Below, one piece after another: positions 28,842 through 35,469 of a DNA stretch of 64,000 bases. A program made the translations under genes and the position numbers. The stretch is from Pseudomonas campi. GTDB taxonomy: Bacteria > Pseudomonadota > Gammaproteobacteria > Pseudomonadales > Pseudomonadaceae. Location: NCBI RefSeq assembly GCF_013200955.2, contig NZ_CP053697.2:930001-994000 (forward strand), given 5' to 3'. The notes under the pieces are model-generated. The model worked only from the letters and a program-made list of their open reading frames with translations, had not been told where the DNA came from and did not search any database. Every line of letters begins with the position of its first letter. Position 1 is the stretch's first letter.

Positions 28842-30551
28842 TTAGTCCTTGGTCACGCGGTTGACTTCTTCCAGGCTGGTGATGCCTTGCATCGCCTTGA
28901 ACAGCCCGGATGTGCGCAGGTCATTGAAACCGTCATTTTTCGCTTGCTTGGCGATTTCAATGGAGTTGCCTTCCTCCATGATAAGCCGTTGCAAGGCCGG
29001 TGTGATTTTAACTACTTCATAAATACCCACACGGCCTTTGTAGCCATGCTTGCAGTGCTCGCAACCGACGGGTGCATAAATCTTGAAGCTGCCGATCTTG
29101 TCTTCGGGGAAGCCTTCCTTGACTAGGGTCTCCCTTGGAATCTCGACTTCCTTCTTGCAGCTGCTGCACAGCTTGCGCGCCAGGCGCTGGGCGATGATCA
29201 GGTTGACCGAGGTGGCGATGTTGAAGGCCGGTACGCCCATATTGCGTAGGCGGGTCAGGGTTTCTGCGGCGCTGTTGGTGTGCAGGGTGGACATCACCAT
29301 GTGCCCAGTTTGCGCGGCCTTGATGGCAATCTCGGCGGTTTCCAGGTCGCGCACCTCGCCGACCATGATTACGTCGGGGTCCTGGCGTAGGAAGGCGCGC
29401 AGGGCTTGGGAGAAGTCCATGCCATGCTTGGGGTTGACGTTGACCTGGTTGATGCCTTCCAGGTTGATTTCCACCGGGTCTTCGGCGGTGGAGATATTGA
29501 TGTCGACGGTGTTGAGGATGTTGATCCCGGTATACAGGGACACCGTTTTGCCAGAACCGGTCGGGCCGGTCACCAGGATCATGCCTTGTGGTTGCTTCAG
29601 TGCGTTGAGATACAGCTCCTTCTGTTCCTCCTCATAACCCAGGGCATCGATGCCCATCTGCGCGCTGGAGGGGTCGAGAATCCGCATGACGATTTTCTCT
29701 CCCCATAGCGTGGGGAGTGTATTGACGCGAAAGTCGATGGCCTTGGTCTTGGATATTTTCATCTTGATCCGGCCATCCTGCGGCTTGCGTCGCTCGGAGA
29801 TGTCCAGAGACGCCATTACCTTGAGACGGGCGGAGATGCGGCTAGCCAGTTGAATCGGCGGTCTGGCTACTTCATGAAGGATACCGTCCGTGCGAAAGCG
29901 CACCCGATAGGCTTTTTCATAGGGCTCGAAGTGCAAGTCCGATGAGCCGCCTTTGATCGCATCCAGCAGCATTTTGTTGATGAATCGCACCACTGGCGCA
30001 TCGTCTGCGGCCTCGCCACCGCCACCGCCAGCGTCGTCCTTGTCGTCATTGACGGCTTCAACATCCAGACCGTCGAGATCGACATCGGCCAGGTCTTCCA
30101 TGCCGCTATTGCCGGCATCGAAGAATTTTTCCAGCGCATCGCCCAGCTTATCGTCTTCAACCAGCAGGGCCTCGGTGCTGATGCCGGTGCTGAACTGGAT
30201 GTCGGTGACAGCCTGGTGGTTGGTTGGATCGGATAGCGCAACGAATAATTTGTTGCCGCGACGGTACAGCGGCAGCACGCGGTGTTGGCGGCACAGTTTT
30301 TCGCTGACCAGGTCGCGTGGCTGGCTTTCCTTATCGATGGCGCTGAGGTCGCAGAAAGGAACGCCGAATTGTTCTGCTGCTATCTCTGCCACGGCCCTGC
30401 TGGTAGCGAGTTTGTTCTGCACCAGGTAAGAAACTAGGGGGATCTTATTGCGCAAGGCCTGGGCGTGGGCCTGGGCGGCTGTGCGCTCGTCCAGCAGTTC
30501 GGCGGTTACCAGTTGGCGAGCCAGGCCCGTCAGGGCGGGGATATCGTTCAT
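28842..30551 (-). CDS. pilB: Type IV pilus extension ATPase PilB
   Basis: Hexameric motor that powers pilus extension. The 569 residues contain the N-terminal MshEN-type domain, Walker A GPTGSGKTVSLYTGI at about residue 328, the Asp box and Walker B (RQDPDVIMVGEVRD), His box (TGHMVMSTLHTNSAAETL), and the four-cysteine zinc motif (KLCSSCKKEVEIP ... VGCEHCKHGYKGR). It starts the leftward pilB-pilC-pilD-coaE-yacG operon and diverges from the pilin gene. Confidence 0.96.
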   Translation of the reverse strand: MNDIPALTGLARQLVTAELLDERTAAQAHAQALRNKIPLVSYLVQNKLATSRAVAEIAAEQFGVPFCDLSAIDKESQPRDLVSEKLCRQHRVLPLYRRGNKLFVALSDPTNHQAVTDIQFSTGISTEALLVEDDKLGDALEKFFDAGNSGMEDLADVDLDGLDVEAVNDDKDDAGGGGGEAADDAPVVRFINKMLLDAIKGGSSDLHFEPYEKAYRVRFRTDGILHEVARPPIQLASRISARLKVMASLDISERRKPQDGRIKMKISKTKAIDFRVNTLPTLWGEKIVMRILDPSSAQMGIDALGYEEEQKELYLNALKQPQGMILVTGPTGSGKTVSLYTGINILNTVDINISTAEDPVEINLEGINQVNVNPKHGMDFSQALRAFLRQDPDVIMVGEVRDLETAEIAIKAAQTGHMVMSTLHTNSAAETLTRLRNMGVPAFNIATSVNLIIAQRLARKLCSSCKKEVEIPRETLVKEGFPEDKIGSFKIYAPVGCEHCKHGYKGRVGIYEVVKITPALQRLIMEEGNSIEIAKQAKNDGFNDLRTSGLFKAMQGITSLEEVNRVTKD

Positions 30552-30725
30552 CGCGCTTCGCTAATGAGATAAAAAAGGATGGAGTACTGAACTTATAGCG
30601 CAGTTGAGGCGCCAAGCCCAAGAGTGGCGTCGGTGAATGACAAAAAATGTCAGTTGTTGACTCGGTGTGGTGATGTGGCGGTGAGCCGATTACTGGGGAT
30701 GGTGCTGTGTGGGAGGTTTGGCAAG

Positions 30726-30742
30726 TTGGCACGGCATCTGCT
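30726..30742 (+). promoter_or_regulatory. Sigma-54 promoter of the short pilin gene
   Basis: TTGGCACGGCATCTGCT, with the invariant GG (30728-30729) and GC (30740-30741) separated by 10 bases, close to the RpoN consensus TTGGCACG-N4-TTGCW. It lies 46 bases before the pilin ATG. P. aeruginosa pilA is likewise transcribed by RpoN with PilR; TGTC-type sequences upstream (near 30650) could be PilR sites. Confidence 0.82.
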
Positions 30743-30787
30743 TTGTTCTACGCAGGTCGTTGACCTCAATCACACAGGAGTTCCTCC

Positions 30788-30973
30788 ATGAAGTCTCTCA
30801 AGCAACAAAAAGGCTTTACCCTGATCGAGCTGATGATCGTAATCGCGATCATCGGTATTCTCGCCGCAATTGCTATTCCGCAGTTCAATGAATATCGTGC
30901 TAAGGCGAATGATTCAACTGCCTTGGCCGATGCTAAGAATAACACTACGGCTATCGTATCCTCGCTTCAATAA
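30788..30973 (+). CDS. pilA: Very short type IVa pilin (PilA-N-like)
   Basis: Prepilin of only 61 residues. The leader MKSLKQQKG is followed by the PilD site G/F and the invariant Glu5; the mature protein of 52 residues is the N-terminal pilin helix ([20 protein letters not shown], then [20 protein letters not shown]) and stops at VSSLQ. The globular head and disulfide loop of ordinary Pseudomonas pilins (about 145-150 mature residues) are missing. In length and sequence it is close to Geobacter PilA-N, sharing Phe1, Phe24 and Tyr27. It has a GGAG ribosome-binding site and a sigma-54 promoter. The gene for a secreted partner follows after 16 bases. A frameshift is not the explanation: the next frame has its own start and signal peptide. 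Confidence 0.88.
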   Translation: MKSLKQQKGFTLIELMIVIAIIGILAAIAIPQFNEYRAKANDSTALADAKNNTTAIVSSLQ

Positions 30974-30989
30974 GGTCGGAGTATTTTAT

Positions 30990-31445
30990 ATGAAAAGCTT
31001 ATCTGTTTTTGCTGCTTGCATGCTGTTTGCGGGTGTTGCGCAAGCCACCGTTCAATACGAGGTTTCTGGCGTGCTGGCAGTGTCCGACTGCCCTGCGGGT
31101 TTGTTGAGTGAGGATGTTCGCGTTAATCTTTCAACGAATGTTCAGGCAGGTATTGAGTGTAACGCGTCGCAAGTTGCCGTCGGTACTTGCAGTATTGCGG
31201 GACGTACAACTAGCCGTACTGTCGAGCAGTTGGACTGTACATCTGCGCCAGGGCCGGATGACCGTTTTGGTAATCCTACAACCGTAGAAACCTGTGTGCC
31301 GTTCGTTCCTCCGCAGTTTACTGAAACAACGGGTGCTGTTATCTACACTGGTTCTAGTGCTCAGGGTACCATCATTCCTGGTTATGATGGCGCTGCTTGC
31401 AGTGCTGCTGCTGCTGAGGCTGGTGCGCAAGGTCGCCTGCAGTAG
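30990..31445 (+). CDS. Secreted six-cysteine protein, candidate pilin head (PilA-C-like partner)
   Basis: A 151-residue protein with a Sec signal peptide (MKSLSVFAACMLFAGVAQA, cleavage after AQA) and its own GGAG ribosome-binding site, 16 bases after the short pilin. The mature part (about 132 residues) has six cysteines, enough for three disulfides, no membrane span, and a Thr/Ser/Gly/Pro-rich beta-type composition (TTGAVIYTGSSAQGTIIPG). I do not recognise a named family. By size, export route, position and operon it could supply the globular domain the short pilin lacks, as PilA-C does for PilA-N in Geobacter. That role is inference. A terminator follows. Confidence 0.7.
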   Translation: MKSLSVFAACMLFAGVAQATVQYEVSGVLAVSDCPAGLLSEDVRVNLSTNVQAGIECNASQVAVGTCSIAGRTTSRTVEQLDCTSAPGPDDRFGNPTTVETCVPFVPPQFTETTGAVIYTGSSAQGTIIPGYDGAACSAAAAEAGAQGRLQ

Positions 31446-31462
31446 AACGGTATTTTTTCAGC

Positions 31463-31490
31463 GAAAAAAGGGAGATTTCTCCCTTTTTTC
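31463..31490 (+). terminator. Terminator after the pilin pair
   Basis: Long stem GAAAAAAGGGAGA / TCTCCCTTTTTTC with a short loop and a following T-rich tract. It closes the two-gene pilin transcript; the ABC genes downstream need readthrough or their own promoter in the AT-rich gap 31491-31569. Confidence 0.85.
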
Positions 31491-31569
31491 GTTTTTTAAG
31501 AGCTCTTTTGGTAAAATTGAATTTGGCAATTCTTTCGGTTTTTGAATACTTTTTAATGTGGTTTATTTG

Positions 31570-32379
31570 ATGTCAGTTAAAAGTGTTTTCGTGAGTGCAG
31601 CGCGTTTAGCGCTTAAAACGAGTTATGTGGGTGTTTCTGCAGGGATGATTTTGGTGGTGGCGCTGGCTGCGCTGCTTTCTGCTTATTTTGGAGGGCGCCA
31701 ACCTGCAATAGTTGCCTTGGATGTCGGGCTTTCGACGATTCGTATTTTGCTGCCGTTTGTACTTGTTTTCTTGATTCAGGATCTATTTTCGCGGGAGTTT
31801 GATAAGCGTTTTTATTTGGGGTCGCTTTCTTATCCGCATCTGAGATGGGCTTTCTTGATTGGGCGTTTTTTCGCAGTTCTGACAGGTTTGCTACTCCTGC
31901 TTGTGGTACTTGCCGTGGTGCTCGCGGGGCTGGTGAAGTTAGCAGGAGATTTTTACCATCGCCCCGCCCCTGCAGTGTTTTCTTGGGGCTATGTGGTGGT
32001 TTTTGGCTTTATGGCACTTGACTTCTTTGTCTTGATCGCGGTGGCTGTTTGTATTTCGGTGGTGGCGTCTACACCTAGTTTTGTCATGGTTGGAACCTTC
32101 GGGTTTATGCTTGTTGCTCGGTCCTATGCGTCGATAATTGACTTGCTTACTCGTGATGCTGGGCTTGTTGCTAATGCCGAGGGGTATCGAACTGGTTTGG
32201 GGGTTTTGGGCTACCTGCTACCAGATCTTGGCGCTTTGGATGTTCGTATGCTGGCGCTTTATGGTAAGTGGGAGTTTCTTTCGTCGGACTGGCCGTGGCT
32301 GGTTCTAAGTTGCCTAGGATATGCGATTGCTCTACTGGCTTTGGCGGTCTGGGCATTTCAGCGTAAGCGCTTTTCCTGA
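31570..32379 (+). CDS. ABC-2-type transporter permease
   Basis: An integral membrane protein of 269 residues with about six hydrophobic spans (for example SVGLSTIRILLPFVLVFLI-like, FFAVLTGLLLLLVVLAVVLAG, VVVFGFMALDFFVLIAVAVC, LVLSCLGYAIALLALAVWAF). Layout matches ABC-2 export permeases. The N-terminal half holds QDLFSREFDKRFYLGSLSYP, a cytoplasmic coupling-type loop. ATG at 31570 is preferred over GTG at 31558. Its partner ATPase is encoded two genes on. Codons are AT-richer than the chromosome around it, indicating foreign origin. Confidence 0.78.
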   Translation: MSVKSVFVSAARLALKTSYVGVSAGMILVVALAALLSAYFGGRQPAIVALDVGLSTIRILLPFVLVFLIQDLFSREFDKRFYLGSLSYPHLRWAFLIGRFFAVLTGLLLLLVVLAVVLAGLVKLAGDFYHRPAPAVFSWGYVVVFGFMALDFFVLIAVAVCISVVASTPSFVMVGTFGFMLVARSYASIIDLLTRDAGLVANAEGYRTGLGVLGYLLPDLGALDVRMLALYGKWEFLSSDWPWLVLSCLGYAIALLALAVWAFQRKRFS

Positions 32380-32381
32380 TT

Positions 32382-33221
32382 ATGCGTAATCGTCAGTATT
32401 GGTCGTTATTGTTGGCTTTTGTTGGCTTCGCTTTTTTTTCTGCTGTTTCACAGTGGCGTGCTTCTGAACGTGCGTTAATTGAGCCGGTTGCTGAGGAGCG
32501 TGTGGTTATTGCCGCTCCTGTGCTGCTGCTTCTTTTTGGTGGGGATCGTTTTCTTGCGGCCAATTTGGAAACCATGCGATTGGCTGCTACTGGGGTCGAG
32601 TGGGGGCGGGTGGATAATGGCTACTTAACGAGGGCCCAGTATGAAGTGGCTAGACTGAATCCCTGTCACGAAGATAACTTTTATCTGGCGAATGGCTTGC
32701 TAGCCTGGGGGGGGGCAGAAAGTGAGAGTGGCTTGGTGCTAATGCGTGCCAGTGACTGTCGTTTCTGGGATGAGTTTCCTCCTTTCTTTTATGGTTTTAA
32801 TAAGTATTTTTTCGAGCGAGACAAGCAAACTGCTGTTCAGTACTTGGAGCTTGCCGCGCAGCGCTCGACCTACAACGCCGCTGGCTTTCGAAAGCTTGCC
32901 ATTATGCTTAAGGTTGAAGGCATTAAGGATGAGCGTGTAGCGCTTGAGCTTCTGCAAAATGAGCGTGATCAAACGAGAGATCCTAAGCTGAAAGATATGC
33001 TCGCCAAGCGAGCAGTCCGGCTGGAGGGGTTGGTGGTTTTGCGCGAGGCTCAACGCCAGTATGAGAAACTTACGGGACAAGCCTTGGAAGAGCCTCTGCA
33101 ACTATTGAAGGTTGGGTTGTTGGAGGTTTTTCCAGAGGACCCGCTTAAGCTGGGATACGAATTTATTGATGGGCGCTTTATGCTTAAAAAGCTCAAGGTC
33201 GCCGGTGTGGAGGAGCGTTAG
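32382..33221 (+). CDS. Membrane-anchored helical protein of the pilin-island ABC system
   Basis: A 279-residue protein with one N-terminal signal-anchor (YWSLLLAFVGFAFFSAVSQW) and a soluble, probably periplasmic body. The body is helical and repeat-like in the second half (AVQYLELAAQRSTYNAAGFRKLAIMLKVEG, then EDRV-type helices up to LKVGLLEVFPEDPLKLG), suggestive of TPR-type packing. Two cysteines (NPCHED, ASDCRFW) could form a disulfide. It starts two bases after the permease stop, and its stop shares a base with the ATPase GTG, so the three genes are tightly coupled. No named family recognised. Confidence 0.62.
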   Translation: MRNRQYWSLLLAFVGFAFFSAVSQWRASERALIEPVAEERVVIAAPVLLLLFGGDRFLAANLETMRLAATGVEWGRVDNGYLTRAQYEVARLNPCHEDNFYLANGLLAWGGAESESGLVLMRASDCRFWDEFPPFFYGFNKYFFERDKQTAVQYLELAAQRSTYNAAGFRKLAIMLKVEGIKDERVALELLQNERDQTRDPKLKDMLAKRAVRLEGLVVLREAQRQYEKLTGQALEEPLQLLKVGLLEVFPEDPLKLGYEFIDGRFMLKKLKVAGVEER

Positions 33222-34141
33222 TGTCGGTTGCTCTTGAGTTTCATGGCGTCAGCTACACCTTTCTCGGCAAGGGTAACCAGCTTCGCGCTCTGAGTGATAT
33301 CAACTTAAATGTTACGGAAGGCGAAGTCTTTGGCTTCGTCGGCCCCAATGGTGCTGGTAAGTCCACCACCATCAAGGTGATGCTCGACATCATCAATGAT
33401 TATCAGGGGCAGGTCAGTATCTACGGGGTGGATGCACGGCGTGCTGAGGCACGTCAGCCGCTGGCGTTTGTGCCTGAGTCCCCTGCGCTCTACGAACAGT
33501 TCACCCCGCTGGAAATCCTGCGTATGGCGCTGTCCATGTATGGCATCAAGCGCAAGGATGCCAAAGCTTGGTGCATGTCTGTACTGGAGCGTTTTTCCGT
33601 AGCTGAGAACGCCAACAGGCGTATCCGTGAACTTTCCAAAGGAAATGTGCAGCGAGTGGCCCTGGCACATGCCATGGTCGTTCAGCCTAAGTTGCTGGTG
33701 CTGGATGAGCCGCTTTCTGGTCTCGATCCGGTCGGGCGCAAGGATGTGGTGGATATTCTCAACGAGTACAAAAAGGAAGGTGGCGCAATCTTCTTTACCT
33801 CCCATGTACTGCACGATGTGGAGCGTATTGCCGATCGTTTTGGTTTTATCAACAAGGGCGAATTGCTAACCGTGCGCTCACCGCGTGAACTGGCCGCAGA
33901 GCGGGCGGACTGTCTGCTGGTGCGTTTCAATGCTCGGGCCGGTTTCGAGCCCGCAGCCAAGTGTCTGCGTGAAGGCGAGTTCGAGTTTGAGGTGATGCAG
34001 GCTGATTTGCCGGCATTTATCACCCGCTTGAACATGGCGGGTGGGCATGTGCTGACGGTCAAGCCTGCGGTTTCTCTGGAAACCGTGTTTTTCAAGATCC
34101 TTGAAGATGCCGAGCGGCAGAAGATGCAGGTGGCGGTTTAA
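33221..34141 (+). CDS. ABC transporter ATP-binding protein
   Basis: ATPase of 306 residues for the permease two genes upstream. Walker A is GFVGPNGAGKSTTIKVML, the signature is RELSKGNVQRVALAHAMV, Walker B is KLLVLDEPLSGLDPVGR and the switch His is in FFTSHVLHD. A C-terminal extension of about 80 residues follows the core, as in ABC-2 exporters of the natA/drug class. Start is the GTG that overlaps the preceding stop. It is the last gene before tRNA-Thr, the conserved right border of the pilin cassette. Confidence 0.88.
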   Translation: MSVALEFHGVSYTFLGKGNQLRALSDINLNVTEGEVFGFVGPNGAGKSTTIKVMLDIINDYQGQVSIYGVDARRAEARQPLAFVPESPALYEQFTPLEILRMALSMYGIKRKDAKAWCMSVLERFSVAENANRRIRELSKGNVQRVALAHAMVVQPKLLVLDEPLSGLDPVGRKDVVDILNEYKKEGGAIFFTSHVLHDVERIADRFGFINKGELLTVRSPRELAAERADCLLVRFNARAGFEPAAKCLREGEFEFEVMQADLPAFITRLNMAGGHVLTVKPAVSLETVFFKILEDAERQKMQVAV

Positions 34142-34184
34142 TCGTGTCGATTTGTGCTACCTGCTCCGGCAGAATGTAGCCTAC

Positions 34185-34260
34185 GCCGGTGTAGCTCAGT
34201 CGGTAGAGCAGCGCACTCGTAACGCGAAGGTCGCAGGTTCGATTCCTGTCTCCGGCACCA
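34185..34260 (+). tRNA. tRNA-Thr (anticodon CGT)
   Basis: A 76-base cloverleaf with encoded CCA. Acceptor GCCGGTG pairs with CTCCGGC (a mismatch-tolerant end); anticodon loop CTCGTAA gives CGT; T arm GGTTCGATTCC. It marks the right edge of the variable pilin region in Pseudomonas. Confidence 0.96.
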
Positions 34261-34264
34261 GAAG

Positions 34265-34295
34265 CAAAAAAGCCCGCCAATTGGCGGGCTTTTTC
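34265..34295. terminator. Bidirectional terminator between tRNA-Thr and nadC
   Basis: Stem AGCCCGCC / GGCGGGCT with AATT loop, A run before and T run after. Confidence 0.92.
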
Positions 34296-34308
34296 ATGGC
34301 TGGAGTTT

Positions 34309-35157
34309 TTACAGGCTCAGGCGCATCGACAGGTCGATGGCCTTGATGTCCTTGGTCAGGCTGCCGATGGAGATGTAGTCCACGCCGGTTTCGGCAATGG
34401 TGCGCAGGGTGTTTTCGTTGATGCCGCCGGAGGCTTCCAGCTTGGCGCGGCCTGCGCTGAGGCTGACAGCGGTGCGCATGTCGTCGAGGCTGAGTTCGTC
34501 GAGCATGATGATGTCAGCGTCTGCGTCCAGGGCTTGCTGCAGCTCAGCCAAGCTTTCCACTTCGACTTCCACCGGTTTGCCGGGGGCGATCTGGTGGGCT
34601 GTGGCGATGGCCTGGGCAATGCCGCCGCAGGCGGCGATGTGGTTTTCCTTGATCAGGAAGGCATCGTAAAGCCCTATTCGGTGGTTGTGGCAGCCGCCGC
34701 AGGTGACGGCATATTTTTGCGCCAGGCGCAGACCGGGAAGGGTCTTGCGGGTGTCGAGCAGTTTGACTGGGGTGTCTTTGACCAGATTGGCGAAGTGCTG
34801 GCAGCGGGTGGCGACGGCAGACAGGCTCTGAAGAAAGTTCAGCGCGCTGCGCTCGCCGCTCAGCAGGGCGCGGGCGGGGCCTTCCAGATGGAAAAGCGGC
34901 TGGTTGGCGGTCACTTGCTGGCCGTCTGTGACCTGCCAATGTACGGCGACGCGTGGGTCGAGTTGGCGGAACACTTCATCCACCCAGGCGGTTCCGGCAA
35001 TGACTGCGCTCTCACGGGTGATGATGGTCGCGTGGGCCAGGCGCTCGGCGGGAATCAGCTGGGCGGTGATGTCGCCGCTGCCGATGTCTTCGCGCAGCGC
35101 GCAGCGGACATTGGCCTGGATTTCGGCGCCGAGGTCGGTGAGGGTGAGGTTGGGCAT
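34309..35157 (-). CDS. nadC: Quinolinate phosphoribosyltransferase (carboxylating) NadC
   Basis: Converts quinolinate and PRPP to nicotinate mononucleotide in de novo NAD synthesis. The 282-residue protein carries [29 protein letters not shown] with the substrate-binding Arg/Lys/His residues, [11 protein letters not shown] and the barrel-closing [13 protein letters not shown] and [15 protein letters not shown]. Length and content are typical. It converges on tRNA-Thr and diverges from the DUF1631 gene. Confidence 0.96.
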   Translation of the reverse strand: MPNLTLTDLGAEIQANVRCALREDIGSGDITAQLIPAERLAHATIITRESAVIAGTAWVDEVFRQLDPRVAVHWQVTDGQQVTANQPLFHLEGPARALLSGERSALNFLQSLSAVATRCQHFANLVKDTPVKLLDTRKTLPGLRLAQKYAVTCGGCHNHRIGLYDAFLIKENHIAACGGIAQAIATAHQIAPGKPVEVEVESLAELQQALDADADIIMLDELSLDDMRTAVSLSAGRAKLEASGGINENTLRTIAETGVDYISIGSLTKDIKAIDLSMRLSL

Positions 35158-35469
35158 GGCAGCCTCCGGAGTCTGGTGGCGCGATTATAGGGATAGCCGA
35201 CGGCTGGTGCAGGTGGGATGCAGGAGAATTCCGGGTTTTCTGCTAGACAGATAAGGTGTGCTGGTCGGCAATGGATGACCGTCCGGGGGTTCATCTTGCC
35301 TGTGCTGTGATGCAGGTCATGTCTGCAGTAATGGGTATTTGGTCATCCTGCGTCTCTCCCTATAATAAGGTTGGCCATAAACTTTGGCGCCAAACCTTTG
35401 ACGTCATGGATGGCACCCAGTTGATCGTTGGCAGATTGCTCCGGATTGGCAACCTGCGGGAGACATGCA
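35158..35469. other. Divergent regulatory gap between nadC and DUF1631
   Basis: No gene seen in 312 bases. It contains the DUF1631-side promoter and a palindrome described separately, and must also hold the nadC promoter on the other strand. Confidence 0.6.
35338..35394 (+). promoter_or_regulatory. Sigma-70 promoter with palindrome TTTGGCGCCAAA
   Basis: Perfect -10 TATAAT (35361-35366) with a weak -35 TTTGGT (35338-35343) at 17 bases. A perfect 12-base palindrome, TTTGGCGCCAAA (35383-35394), starts 17 bases after the -10, near the first transcribed bases, where a repressor could act. Confidence 0.55.

Noticed and set aside
30870..30989. In-frame extension upstream of the secreted partner's ATG
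   Set aside because: It overlaps the pilin in another frame and would bury the signal peptide; the ATG at 30990 has its own GGAG site.
30788..31445. Idea that the short pilin and the next gene are one pilin broken by a frameshift
   Set aside because: The second gene has its own ribosome-binding site, ATG and Sec signal peptide, and the pilin ends cleanly with TAA; no single-base change joins them into a normal pilin.
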